Source: Pyronema omphalodes (lineage: Eukaryota; Ascomycota; Pezizomycetes; Pezizales; Pyronemataceae). From it: a stretch of 64,000 nt of DNA. Positions 24,506-35,678 of this stretch are shown piece by piece (position 1 is the first letter of the stretch; the number at the start of each line of letters is the position of its first letter). The notes beneath the pieces were generated by a model that made no database searches, was not told the origin of the DNA, and saw only the letters and a program-made list of their open reading frames with translations. Made by a program: the position numbers and the translations under genes. The stretch lies in assembly GCA_024516155.1 (NCBI GenBank), contig JAJJXM010000021.1, positions 496,001 to 560,000 of the forward strand, in the 5' to 3' direction.

Positions 24506-25171
24506 TCTGAGGAATCTGCTGAGTTGATTTGTGGTGAATTGTTCTCTGGATTCGGGGAACTGGGGTTTGAAGCTGTGAGTTGTGAGCTGTCAGCTGGGGA
24601 TTGGATGAGGACCCGAGCGAAAAATGGTATGGAAACCGGATAATGGATTCAAATCGAAGGCGAGGAAGTGGAAAACCTTGAGAAAGTTGAAGAAGAAATA
24701 GCGATACAAGCTAGTCCTAGTGATCTGTTATAAAAATCCAGTGAAGGTTTTCGTCGATGATGATGGTGGTGGTAGTAGTTACGGCGGCTGCGGCGGTAAT
24801 GATGTTGGTGGTGGTTAATTCTTTTCCTACTTCTTTTTCTTTTTCTTTTTCTTTTTTTCTTCTTTTCTTTTTTTCTCTTTCCGTTTTCCTTATTCCTTTT
24901 TTCTTCTATTGTATTTTCCTTTCCTTTTTCCTTTTCTTTTCCTTCCTTTCTTTATTTTCTCTCTTTTTTCCTTTCAAAAAACAAAACAAAAATTCCAAAA
25001 AGCAATAGGAGAACAAAAAGAATCAAGCGCAACAGAACAAACAACCCACCTACTTCTTATATCCCAATACCCTCCACTACCAGAACCCAATCTTAAAATT
25101 CCCAAAAGTGGGGTATAGTATATTCACCTATGTAGGTAGGTACTCATCTTAAAATTTCCAAAATGAGGACT
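24506..25171. other. intergenic with pyrimidine tract
   Basis: No gene seen. It holds a plus-strand pyrimidine tract at about 24822-24976 with TTTTTC-like repeats, then an A-rich stretch. The open frames across the tract are low-complexity Phe/Leu/Ser translations. Confidence 0.6.
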
Positions 25172-25322
25172 AGGTATAAAGATATAAAGATATAAAGGTA
25201 TAAAGGTATAAAGGTATAAAGGTATAAAGGTATAAAGGTATAAAGGTATAAATGTATAAAGGTATAAAGGTATAAAGGTATAAAGGTATAAAGGTATAAA
25301 GGTATAAAGGTATAAAGGTATC
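25172..25322. repeat. 8-bp minisatellite (GGTATAAA)n, about 19 units
   Basis: A tandem array of the 8-bp unit GGTATAAA, nearly perfect, with a few GATATAAA variants at the left and one unit with a shifted base near 25250. Because 3 units make 24 bp, any reading frame gives an 8-aa repeat (FIPLYLYT on the minus strand); these open frames are not genes. A GA dinucleotide run follows at about 25332-25354. Confidence 0.95.
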
Positions 25323-25331
25323 AATCAAGGC

Positions 25332-25354
25332 AGAGAGAGAGAGAGAGAGAGAGG
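25332..25354. repeat. (GA)n microsatellite
   Basis: About 11 GA units directly after the 8-bp minisatellite, separated by a few bases. Confidence 0.9.
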
Positions 25355-25489
25355 AATTACTAAAAGTGAAGAGCCCAAAGGCTTTCGATATCAGGTACCG
25401 GCTAAGTAAGGGAAATATGCACATGTCACATATGCACATGTCATTAAAGTCAACCAACGAGCTCCCTGGTCTCCCGTACGATAATGATA

Positions 25490-26530
25490 CGGCCATAGAA
25501 ATGTATCAACTCCTTAAAGACCATGTGCTCGGATCATAGATGTCCAAGCTATCCTGGAACTCTTACGCTCAGATAAACCTAGTCCAGGTCGGGAACTATG
25601 TCGCCTGATCCGAGAAGATGTGAAGTATCTCAAGAACTGGAAGTCTGGGATATCGATATGCAATTCCGGTGGGCCCGCCGCCCTAGGAAATAGTGATATC
25701 CCGAAGAATAAAGCTTCCGATGCGGCGGCGAAGGAGATCAGCAGGCACCGTTGTTTAGCAATGTCAGGATGTCATGTGCTTGACTCCGCCACATGCTTCT
25801 CTGGCTCACATTAACTGCATAGCTACAGCCTACAGAGACGCAAACCATCATCACCAAGCGTTGGATTTCATAAAAGCTGGTAGGCAGCGAGTCCTAGTGA
25901 CCGCGGCAGAAGTGGGGGCTTTGAAAGGATCTCCAGGATACCCCAAAGAAACGGGCGGCAGGTTTGTTAGAACTGGAATCTGGACATGTACTAATGGGGA
26001 CCCACCTGATAGGTGCTGGTGGTGTGAGGCAGGGAGGATACAGACTGGGGGCATCTATTTGGGGAATATAGGCACTAACAACGGGGGTTCGGGGGTTTAC
26101 TAAGCTGCGAAATAAAGTGGAAAGAATCACGAGAAAGCCGAAAAGGCTAAAGGAACAGATTAATGTAGTGAACTTATTTCGTTTTAATCGGCTTATGGAA
26201 GCGATCTTGGAATTTATGGCTGCGATTGAGGTTAGTAGGTGTTACGTTTAGGCACGGGCTGGTGGGCCAGGAGTTCGGAAAACTTCTTTTATTGCTTTCT
26301 TTTATGCGTACGCGGTTCCCTTTGAGGAACACTTGGGCTCGGATTTTTTATTCTTATTCTTTTTCTTTTTCTCTCTTGCTTTCTCTTTTTTGGGGGACGT
26401 TTTGATTGGGGAGTAGGAGAAAGGGATACTTCATTAGGTAGTCATGGCCACGAGGAAAGGATATTTGAATTTCTTTTATCCCGCATAAGCCTTAAAGGCC
26501 TTAATCAGTGTATGGTTTAAATTTAAATTT
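25490..26530 (+). mobile_element. 5'-truncated Tad-like LINE remnant
   Basis: The element contains the RNase H/zinc-knuckle pseudogene plus a 3' UTR. The UTR shares blocks with the 47 kb copy: a GGGGGACGT...GGGGAG.AGGAGA stretch, GGCCACGAGGA, and the terminal signature CCCGCATAAGCCTTAAAGG (from about 26480) ending near GTGTATGG, then an A/T-rich tail (TTTAAATTTAAATTTAAATGG). The exact 5' end is uncertain. Confidence 0.75.
25500..26251 (+). pseudogene. decayed Tad-like LINE ORF2 3' end (RNase H / zinc knuckle)
   Basis: A broken copy of the coding 3' end of a non-LTR retrotransposon, recognised by collinear matches to the open copy at 47200-47934. In order and in shifting frames one reads SDKPSPGREL, DIDMQFRW, NSDIPKN, AAAKEISRHRC, SLAHINCIAT, ETQTIITKRWI, DRCWWCEAGRIQTGG, then VNLFRFNRLMEAILEFMAAIEVSRCYV followed by a stop at 26249-26251. 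At least two frameshifts (near 25650 and 25835) and in-frame stops disable it. The RNase H catalytic region is degraded and the histidine of the WIPGH block is lost. It is 5'-truncated; reverse transcriptase is absent. Confidence 0.85.
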
Positions 26531-27711
26531 AAATGGAAATTTATTTACTCAATGTAACAGGTATATACCCCAGAATCCCAAGTTGATTGGAAAATGTGAG
26601 TTGATTTAACTCGTGCTCCACATTAGGATAAGCCAGGATATATCTCCATATAATACAGTTTACCTATCAAAGCAACAATGAATAGATTGATACCCAATAC
26701 CAGATAGTATTCACTCGTTCAATCGAACCCCCCTCTTGCATAATCTCAAAAGCCAGAGAATGAGATAGAGAGAGAATAAAAAAAAAGCGAGTTAATTCCT
26801 TTTTTTTTTTTTTAAAAAAAAAAAAAGTCATATTTATCCCAGCCTACGCTGTTAACCAACTATAGCTTAGGTGCACCAGAAGAACGCAAAACCCAAAAGC
26901 AAAAATGAGACACAAAAAATGTTATGAAAAAAACAGCCGTACCACATCAGGAAACAATAGCCACAGCCACAGCAACAGCAAGAAAAAAAAAAGAAAACAG
27001 GAAAAAGAGATTTCCTTCATTAGTTTCCCAAAGTCCTAGACATCATGATAGCTAGATCCATCCGAACCAATGAAAAAAGAAAGAAAGAAAGAAAAATTTC
27101 CTCTTCTTCCAAGAGAATCTCCAATTCTCAATTCTCAATTCCCAGTTCCCAATTCCCAAAATAGTCGAACTAAAGACGATGATGAAAACAAAAAAAAAAG
27201 AATAGAGAAGCTTCCTTATATGTATCCTAGCTTTAGAAATACATCATTTGCAGTTTACCCGAGCTTTACAGGCTAGAACTGGATGCTCTAGACAGAAAGA
27301 TAAGGAGTACCATTCCTTTTTGATCCCTAAAATTTCGACAGCAGATATGCCATAGACTAGATTCTAGTGCTAAACGCAATCGGCTTGCAGCCTAGCTCTC
27401 AATCACAGTCTGACTCGTTTTCATATTACAAGCAGCATGGTAAGATCTAAGCAATCTGCATTGCATACCATAGTAGATCAGCCCCACACGAGCTCCAGTA
27501 CTTCCATCGCTGTTCAAACTCCCACGTTCCGGCGTTACTTTCCCCATATCCCAAATGACATGACAGTGCATTTTCCCTTCGAAATTTCTCATCAAAATCT
27601 TCAATCATATCACATCAGTCTTCCATATTTCGATCCAGATTCAATTCCACAAATATATCATGCCAATTCCCCTGCCCCTCATCCCCTGACAGGCCTTAGC
27701 CCCTTCGCTCT
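26531..27711. other. intergenic, A-rich
   Basis: No gene seen. It holds a T-then-A run of about 27 bases at 26800-26826 (a potential T/A snapback), several A-rich runs and a short ATTCTCA/ATTCCCA-type tandem near 27124-27160. Open frames at 27437-27715 lie in the 3' flank of the F-box gene. Confidence 0.5.
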
Positions 27712-30700
27712 TTAGTACCGCCTATAATACCCCTCCTGCCCAAGCGATGGCGGCGGCGGGTATCCTCTACCCGCTGGATCCCTCGCCGGTCCATCATAAT
27801 AATACTCATGAGGACCCTGCGGCATTGCTAGCGGTGGGGGTGGCGGGTAGCCAGGATAACCTCTGGCTGGCATAGGCCTAGCATAAGGATCCCTAGGATC
27901 TCTGGTGTCCCCAGTAGGAGGTCTAGCATAAGGGTCTCTGGGATCCTGTGAGGCAGTTCCGGACCTAGCATAAGGATCACCCACCGGGGGGCGAGCATAC
28001 GGGTCTGGTGAGCCCGAAGTAACAGGTCTAGCATACGAATCTCTCGCGTAAGGATCCCGCGGGTCTGAATAGGAAGGGGGATACCCGTATGGGGGATAGC
28101 CATGCGGTGGAGGTGGGTATGCTAGGTGTGCATGGCGCGCTTCAGGGGAGTATATGGGGTATGCTGGGCGGTCTCTGTAGGCCGCTTCTCTATCCCAGGT
28201 GTCACGGGGGTCATGAGTACGGGGGTCTCTGGGGTCCTGGGAATGGCGGGCATCCCGGGTCGGGGATCTGGAACGAGCTCGTAACCCAGCGGGAGGAGGA
28301 GCGTAACGGGCATCGGGGCGGTAGTAAGGGTCCACCGGCACCGGTCTTCTGGCATCCTGATATTCAGCGGGCAGTGGGCGGTGGAGATATGCCTCTAGAC
28401 TTGGTCTATGCAAGTAGTGCTCCCTGGCGAGGTCTCGGGGATCTCTAACTACGGGTGCTCTGGGGTCTCTCGGGTCACGAGTAGGAGTAGCTGGGTCAAA
28501 TTGGGAATATCCTGCATGAGGAGTGGCTTTTGTCGAACTAGGGGAAGGTCGATCGATAGATGGTGCTCGAGGTGAGGTAAACTGAATTTGATTGAGTCGA
28601 TCTGAAGAGATTGGAGGATAGCCAGCTGCAGTGCCATTGGGTGTTGATACATCTCCGGTTACGTTAGCGGCTGCGTTGGAACTGGGGGAGATGGTGACGC
28701 CGCTGGTTCCATTGGCTCCGGTTGCTTGCTGACTTGATTGGCTGTTTCTTTCAAGCCTCTCTCCCAATCCCCCATTTCCATTGATATTGATACGATCCGC
28801 CAAACTTCCCCCCTCTTTTTGTTCTATCCTCTCCTCCATCTCTCCAGGCCCATGCTCATAGCTCCTTCTAAAGCCCTTGTTATGTGCCCCCTTATACGTC
28901 GCCTTATGACCGCCCCACAGTCTTGGCTCCTCGTCCACTTCCTTATCCTGCCACCCCGGTCTACCCCCCTTCGTAAACGCCCATGGAAACACATCCTGAA
29001 ACAACCCAAAAGCCTCTGACTTGTACCCCGCCTTCATTGCTAAAGTCGAGATGACTTTGGGATGGGGAAGCCTAACCATATCCCTAGTCCAATCCGGTGC
29101 AATGATGGATTTGTTCCGCTTGATATGAATAGTTTCAAAATGCTGTAGCAGAGAACTAATAGGAAAAGTACGTTCAGACTTGGTGAGAAGGTATTTTTCC
29201 TGTTCAGCTTTGGTAAAAGGTTCATCACCTGGCTTTTGAACAAACTTGGTAGCGGGGACAGTAATTTCCATTTCAGGATCAGCCATAGACATCTCATCAT
29301 CACCAAAACCTCCTTTGATTGATGAGTTTCTCGCTATTCTCCGAGCACGTTTCTGGCATTCGATGCATTGTAATCCATTTGCAGATTTCACGATGCCCAT
29401 AGCTGGATGTTCTGCCAAGGATTCCATGAATAAAGTAATCGGCATTGCTATTTGGAAGCGAGTTTGAAATTTCCGTGCAGTGCGAGTGATTACGAAATGC
29501 ATCAGAACGGAGGATTGCATTCCTTCAACGTTGCAAAGTTGGAACCAGGCTTCGCGTGCATCGGTGGCTAGGGCAGAGATCTTTTCGCGGCGATCTTCCT
29601 TACTCGGGTATGTGGCAAGACTGCGGCGAAGGGGGCCGGTCGGAACGGGGTGGTCTATGCCTTCGATGTGGTGCTTTCGGTAATCTCTGTATTCTCTGTA
29701 TTCTCTGTGCTCCCTTGAGTCTCCAAAAGAGCCACCCTCATAACCGTTTAAGCAAGCACCGATAGGGGTTTCAAGAATGACCTTTTCTGGGTTTGCGCGG
29801 AAGGGACCAATCTCCGGCCAGTCGGCTCGCCAGTTCACCTTTGCCGCCCTGCCACGGGGGTTGTAGGTATGTTTCGCGGTGAAATGTTGGACCAGAGATT
29901 GAAATTCCCACCACCGAGGATTTGTGGGGCATCCATTACATAAAAACATTTCATTCCTCAAAGAAAAAGCTATGGGCTTCAGCTTAAAGTCGTAGATGAA
30001 TTTCATATCCTCAAGAGTAAGCCGTTTTCTTCTTGTGGTTTCATCTGCGAGAAAAGCTTTCCGACAATGGCGGAGGACATGAGCAGCAAATTCTGGGACA
30101 GTCTCGGATGTAATTTTGCCCTCATACTTTCGAATGATCTCTTCTGCATGCTCAGCAAGCTTGTTGCGGTTTGATTGTACGAAGCTCTCGGAGCTTTCCC
30201 AAACACGTTGATTCAAAGCAGATCTTGCAAAATTTCCATTTGCGGATCTCTCGTAATCGCTTTCGTTCCTTAAATTAGGACCAGTGCCCGATGATTGTTG
30301 CCGGCGTCTGTTTTCCTTCAGTTCTTGCCACTCTTGGAAGAGCTTTGCTCTGAGCTTGTTCCAGCCTTCGTCATCGAGGGGAGCACCATCCCCGGTAGAG
30401 CCTCTGAAGATTGGTAGCTGAACAAGAATGTTAAGTGGAAGTGGTGGCTCGAGCTTCTGGCAGCGATCAATAATTTCCTTTTGACGCGGTGTTCTCTCTT
30501 GCTTAAGGTATTCTTCTAGTTCATCCATGGATGTTCCGTCTCCAACTACAGTAACTATTCAAAGTCAGTATCACTGTCGGTTTTCTGGTGACTTTCCAGC
30601 TCCACTAGACAGAGTGCATTATAGTCCAAATTGTTCAATGTACAGGCTGGTAGTTTGATAGGTAAGAAATAAAAAGCTTACCAGAAGAACCACGACTCAG

Positions 30701-31787
30701 CATTGGCATCGATTGCAAAAATTCAGTGTGTTCTGGATTAAAATGTGCCGGACGCGAGGCTTCCCATTTCTCAATCCTTTCAATCTCCTGAAGCTGCAAA
30801 TTGCGCTCCTTATCAAGCCCCTTGAGCCATTCGTCAGCTGCAGACATTTCCTTTGCTTGTTCATATTCTTCTCTGGTAGATTCAAGGTCATTAATCCAGT
30901 AGAGTCTAGTAAGGCCAATATTCGGCCTGTAGTTGCATGGATTCGTGACCCAGTTGTCCTTCACGTCAACCATCCCAAAAAGCATCGAGTCCAGCAATTC
31001 CTGCGGATAGACATCTGGACCAGATTGCAGCATAAACTCCTAAAAGATAGCTTAGCCGGGGTTCAAATCCATAATACAGTGGAGATCCTACTTTCTTGGT
31101 ATTGTGGCTCAGGCATTCTTGACAGGATCTGACTCGGAACGGCCAATATGTCCTAACACCCTTAGTTGTTTCGCATAGCATGCACCGAATTCCAAGCAGT
31201 AGATTGAGCATTTCCGGCTCTGATATATTTAAGATTGGCTTCGGCAGCAAGGGTAGATGAGTTTTAATGCTTGCTCTCCATATCGAGTCCTTTTCCAACA
31301 TGCCGTAAAATAATTTGCTGCTTCCCCTCAGTCTTGCCAGCTCCATGGGATGTAGCATTGAAAAAATCTTTACCCAGATGTTGGTAGGCAGTTTGCCAAG
31401 TTGAGGCGACTCGTCATCCATTTCATGTTCCTCGTCGTCAATGACACATGAATTTTCCGAGAATAAAAATGCTTGATCATTGTCAGAGGCTTCACCCTTC
31501 CTGTCGTGATCCATGATCTGATCCATTTCGACCTCTTTGGAAATTGGTTCGGTTATCATCGCAGCTCCCTGCGCGCGAGACAACTCCGAGTCGGGCTTGG
31601 TTGTACCCGATAGCTCGTCTGAACTAGAGCGTCTATGGCCAGAAGGACCGGTTGGAAGGTCAGGAAAGGTCTTTAGAAGCTCCCTTGTTGTCTTTCGATA
31701 GGCATTCGTTTTTGCTATATGTTTTTTGTCCTTTCGATTTGGCTGGAGTGCGTCACGCTTTTTCGGCTTTCCATTTAGCTTCACCAT
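27712..31787 (-). CDS. large F-box protein with Arg/Pro-rich tail
   Basis: A 1295-aa protein from three exons: 31787-31092, 31039-30682 and 30545-27712 (introns 52 and 136 nt; the joins KK|EFMLQSG and RGSS|VGDGTSMDEL keep frame). The N-terminus is basic. An F-box lies at about 130-175 (LGKLPTNIWVKIFSMLHP). A zinc-binding block follows at about 202-225 (CMLC...YWPFRVRSCQEC), a pairing common in fungal F-box proteins. The third exon holds two C2H2-like blocks (CNGC...QHFTAKH and CIEC...LLQHFETIH) in a conserved fungal region of unassigned function, and a disordered tail of SDPRDPYAR-like repeats ending in GYYRRY. Through the F-box it should recruit substrates to an SCF ubiquitin ligase; the substrate is unknown. 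The third exon alone gives a 938-aa open frame and could be taken for a separate gene, but the phase and splice sites favour one gene. Confidence 0.8.
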
Positions 31788-33155
31788 GTTTGTCCGACAG
31801 TTTGGTGATCCGGTGAAGGCTCCCTCTCGTGAATGATGGTGGTGACTTTGGAAAGCTGAAAGCGAGATACGTGTTCTGTGTTATCGTGCGGGGTAATGGG
31901 TGGTTACACTGTTCAACACTTCAGGAAGAGTGTTCGAAGATGGTGGTGGAGGAAGGAAGCTTGCCGCTGAAAACTGTAGGCGGTTAGAGCTTCTACTCAG
32001 CTGTGCCGCAATTGGTGCCAACAGAGCGAGTATGTACGACAGAAAGGGCAGAAGAATGGCCGGGTAATCTCGGATTTGTCGATGAGCGGGGCTGTGTGCC
32101 TGCGGTACCACGTGACATTCCAGTATGGACTGTCGGGTATGCGCAGTAGAGTACATATCGGGTGTTTGAGCAGGAGCAGGCAGATGAACCTTCATCACAT
32201 TCCTGTCACACACACAGCAGGTGCTCAAGCAAATAACCGTCTTGTGTCTATCTGTAAGGTGATTGAGGGATTACATATAGCAGCAGTTTCAGGCAGTCAG
32301 AGGCACGCAAAGCCTGTCAAAGCCTGCCAAAGCCTGCCAAAGCCCGCTAAAACCCACCGTCTTGCATACACGAGTGATTTCTCTGCAGACTCAGCAACTG
32401 CAAGATCCCCAAGAGAGAGATGGACAAAGTTCTATCCGCACCTTCCAAACCGAGCAGTCAGCTAGCTATTATTGGTTAGGAATTCTCTTCTAATTCATTT
32501 GTAGTTTTGTACTTTTATTTTGGAGAGGCTGGAAATGATTGTTCTTGTGCATCGGGGCGGAGTGGTTGTTATTGCGTATTGGGGCGAAGTCATTGTTGTT
32601 GTTCGTCATGGCGGGGTGATTATTGATGTGTATCAGGGCGAAGTAATTGTCGTGTAGATATAGTTGTTATTATTCATCAGGTTGAGGTAATTGTTATTTG
32701 TGCATTTCAGCAGAATAATTCTTATTATTTATGCATTTCAGCTGAGTAATTCTTATTTATGCATTTCAGAAAAGTAATTGCAATTATGCATCTCAACCCA
32801 ATTAATGTTCGTGACGAATTTCACAGCTGCCGTACGAACGAGACGGAACCTGCACGGCACCGACTCCAAGGGAACCCAGCTAGCTCAACCCAAGCAACGC
32901 AGCAGCAGCAGCACAAGGAACACAACCGCGAGTACTTGAACCTCATCGGAAAACCATCCCTCCCTCCCTCCATTCCGTCCCCTGAATCTTCCGCAAAATA
33001 TCATCAGCAAAGAGACAACTTGTCATCATCTACGTCCTTTAACGCTGCCATCATCTAACGTCCGTTAACGACTGAAACAATCTTTGGGATCCCCAAACCC
33101 TGCGTTCATCAACAACAGCCACTTGTCATCTCCATTTCGTCATCCTGCAACCTAA
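31788..33155. other. intergenic with decayed tandem repeat
   Basis: This region holds the divergent upstream regions of the F-box gene (-) and ABP1 (+). A short tandem of about 11 bp (AAAGCCTGCC) lies at about 32305-32350. A diverged tandem array lies at about 32535-32800 (listed separately). C-rich, pyrimidine-rich sequence before 33156 is typical of a fungal 5' leader. Confidence 0.6.
32535..32800. repeat. diverged ~30-bp tandem array
   Basis: Eight or so imperfect units of roughly 26-38 bp built around GTAATTGTTATT...ATGCATTTCAG. The left units read CATCGGGGCGGAGTGG and TATTGGGGCGAAGTC; the right units read TGCATTTCAGCAGAATAATTC and similar. The steady shift in consensus from left to right suggests an old, decaying minisatellite about 350 bp upstream of ABP1. 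Confidence 0.7.
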
Positions 33156-35678
33156 ATGGCGTCACTCGATATTCCCAGCAAAGTTGGTGAAGAATACCAA
33201 AAGATCTTCCAGAACCCTCTGAAAAACACATCTCCTACCTACGCACAATGGGCCTTGTTTGAGGTCAATTCTCTATCAACTCGTCAGAGCCAAGCAAGCA
33301 CGTTAGAGGTCACCAGCTCCGGAGGTAGATCGCACCTTCCATCAGACACCGCAACGAAGCGCATTTGCTAACCTGCCCAAAACAGAGGGAGAGCTTGATA
33401 CCTTATTAGAAGAGTTCAACGATGGAAAGGTGCAATTTGCCTTTGTTAAGGTCACCGACCCAAACAGTCAGCTAGCAAAGTGTGTGTTGATTTCATGGGT
33501 ATGTTATCATTATCTTGAATCAAGGGAAGTTTAGTTAACAGCGCGTAGTGTGGAGAGTCTGTGAAATGGAAGGGTCTCTTCCCCGGATATGCGAATGAGG
33601 CGGCCAGGTTCTTGAGCGTGAGTTGTATTGAACACCTAGCTATATCGCGTACTAACTCCCCCAGCGATACCACGTCCAAATCAACGCACGAAGCGAAGAC
33701 GACCTTGACGTAACCTCCATCCTCCAGAAAGTCAGCTCCGCATCTGGCGCAAACTACGGCGGTGTCACTCGTGTCCCTCCCCCCAAGCCCGCCAACAAGC
33801 CCATCATCGCCGCTAAGCCCGTTTACAAGACCGCAACTGTCACCGGCACTTTGCCGATTGGAGGAAGACCACCTGTACCGGTCAAGAGGTCGGAAGATAA
33901 CGACGGTTGGGGAGATGACGCGCCGCCAACCACTGTAGGCCAGCTTCAGCCTGTCTCTTCAGCCTACACTCCTACCAAGGTCGACATCAAGGCGCTCAAG
34001 GCCCAGCCCACCGCCACCACCTCCGCCTTCTCCAAGAATGAAGACAGCGGAGATGTCGTCAAGGGAGGATACCAGCCAATTGGAAAGATTGATATCGCCG
34101 CTCTCAAGAAGGGATACAAGGAGGAGCGCCCCGAGCCCGTCAAGGGAAGCTACACCCCCGTTGATGTTTCATCAATCAAGAAGGCCGCACCCGGAGCTTC
34201 CTCTCGTGCAGAGCCTGATGAGGAGCCCGTTACTCCTGTCTCCGTCTCCAACCGCGCGAGCATGTTCTCCAACCCCTCCCCCTCTCAGGCTGAACGCTTG
34301 ACCTCTCTCCCCAAGCCCAAGGTAGCTAAGAAGTTCGGAACCGGAGCTCCCGCTCCCTACGCCGTCAAGACTCCCGCCCCCGCCGGATTCGGATCTCCTG
34401 TATCTGCTCCCAATGTGCAGGTCGGTTCCATCAGCAAGTCTGGCATCACTAAGTCTCCGGCTCAAATCTGGGCAGAGAAGAAGGCCCGCGAGCGCGGAGA
34501 ATCCGTCGGTAGCGACGCAGCTCCCCCATCTCCCGCCGCTGTCCAAACCCCCTCTTACACCGGTGCCTCAGCTTCCAGCGCCAAAGCCGAGGACGAAGTT
34601 ATAACCTCTTCTGCCGGTGGTGTCAACGCACTCCGTAACCGTTTCTCTGGAGCACCTATTGGGGCTCCTGCCAGCTTCTCTCCTCAAAACACTGGAAACC
34701 GTACCTTTTCTCCTCAGCACACTGGAGCAAGAACCTTCTCTCCCGCTCCCGCTGAGCGTGCCGCCCCTCCTCCTCCTCCTGCTGAGTCTCGCCCTGCTCC
34801 TGCGGCACCGGTTGTGCCAATTCCTGTTCCGGTCCCTGTTCCAGTTCAACAGGAAGAAGAGGAGGAGGAGGAACTACCCCCTCCTCCCGCACCTCGTGCT
34901 GTTACTCCTCCTCCCGCGCCTCGCGCTGCTACTCCTCCCCCCGCACCTGTGGCTATGCCCGAGTCGCCAATTCGCTTGGTTAACCCAGTTGCGCGTGAGG
35001 AGCCAGCTCATGAGCCTACTCCCGCCGCTGCCCCCGCTCCCGCCGGTGGAAGGCCCAGAGCTATTGTTCTCTACGATTACACCGCTGATGAGGAGAATGA
35101 GATTAACTTGATTGAAGGACAAGTTGTCGTAGATATTGATATGGTTGATGAGGTAAGTTATCCAAGAGTGGAGTTTGAAGTGAACAGACGGATGGCTGGA
35201 GATTCAGAGAACGAACAGAAACTAATAATGGTTTTAACAATAGGATTGGTGGTCCGGAACCAACCAGCTTGGTCAGGAGGGTCTCTTCCCCAGCAACTAC
35301 GTCGAGATCATCGGTGGTGATGAATCCGCTGCTGCTCCTGCTCACCACGAGCCTGAGCCTGTTCGCGCACAGACTCCCGAGCCCGTTGCCGCCCCCGCCC
35401 CTGTTGCGGCCCCCGCTGCTCCCGCTGCTGCTCCTGCCGCCGCTAAGGGACGCACCGCATTGGCTATCTATGACTATGAAGCAACGGAAGAGAATGAGCT
35501 TTCCTTCCCGGAGAATGCGATTATTACGGACATTGAGTTCCCTGATGAGGACTGGTGGCAGGGTACTTACAAGGGAAGAGAGGGGTTGTTTGTAAGTTTC
35601 CTTTCCAACGGATGAGATGATACGGAGTGCTAATGAAGGATGTAATAGCCCGCAAACTATGTTGAGTTGCAGGAGTAG
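33156..35678 (+). CDS. ABP1: actin-binding protein 1 (ADF-H, two SH3 domains)
   Basis: A 738-aa cortical actin-patch protein. Six exons: 33156-33324, 33386-33498, 33549-33617, 33665-35152, 35244-35591 and 35649-35678; all joins keep frame. The ADF-H (cofilin-like) domain spans about 1-165 with SPTYAQWALFEV, VQFAFVKVTDPNS and RYHVQINARSEDDL. A long disordered middle has repeated short motifs (TPTKVDIKALK, PIGKIDIAALKKGY, YTPVDVSSIKK), an AQIWAEKKARERGE helix, and a proline-rich part. Two SH3 domains end the protein: RAIVLYDYTADEENEIN...DWWSGTN...GLFPSNYVEII (about 578-635) and TALAIYDYEATEENELSF...[23 protein letters not shown] (about 682-738). The last exon encodes only nine residues. Abp1 activates Arp2/3 and recruits endocytic kinases and phosphatases in known systems. 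Confidence 0.95.

Noticed and set aside
24757..25008. Phe/Leu-rich open frame suggesting a membrane protein
   Set aside because: It is a translation of a TTTTTC pyrimidine tract.
25172..25322. Regular repeat suggesting a CRISPR array
   Set aside because: The units are 8 bp with no spacers and the genome is eukaryotic.
25124..25496. Open frames of FIPLYLYT-type repeat proteins
   Set aside because: Direct translation of the 8-bp minisatellite.
27712..30528. Stand-alone 938-aa gene
   Set aside because: The upstream exons join in frame with good splice sites and no separate promoter is evident.
31060..31080. GGTTCAAATCC resembling a tRNA T-arm B box
   Set aside because: It lies in an intron of the F-box gene and no acceptor stem or anticodon arm can be built around it.
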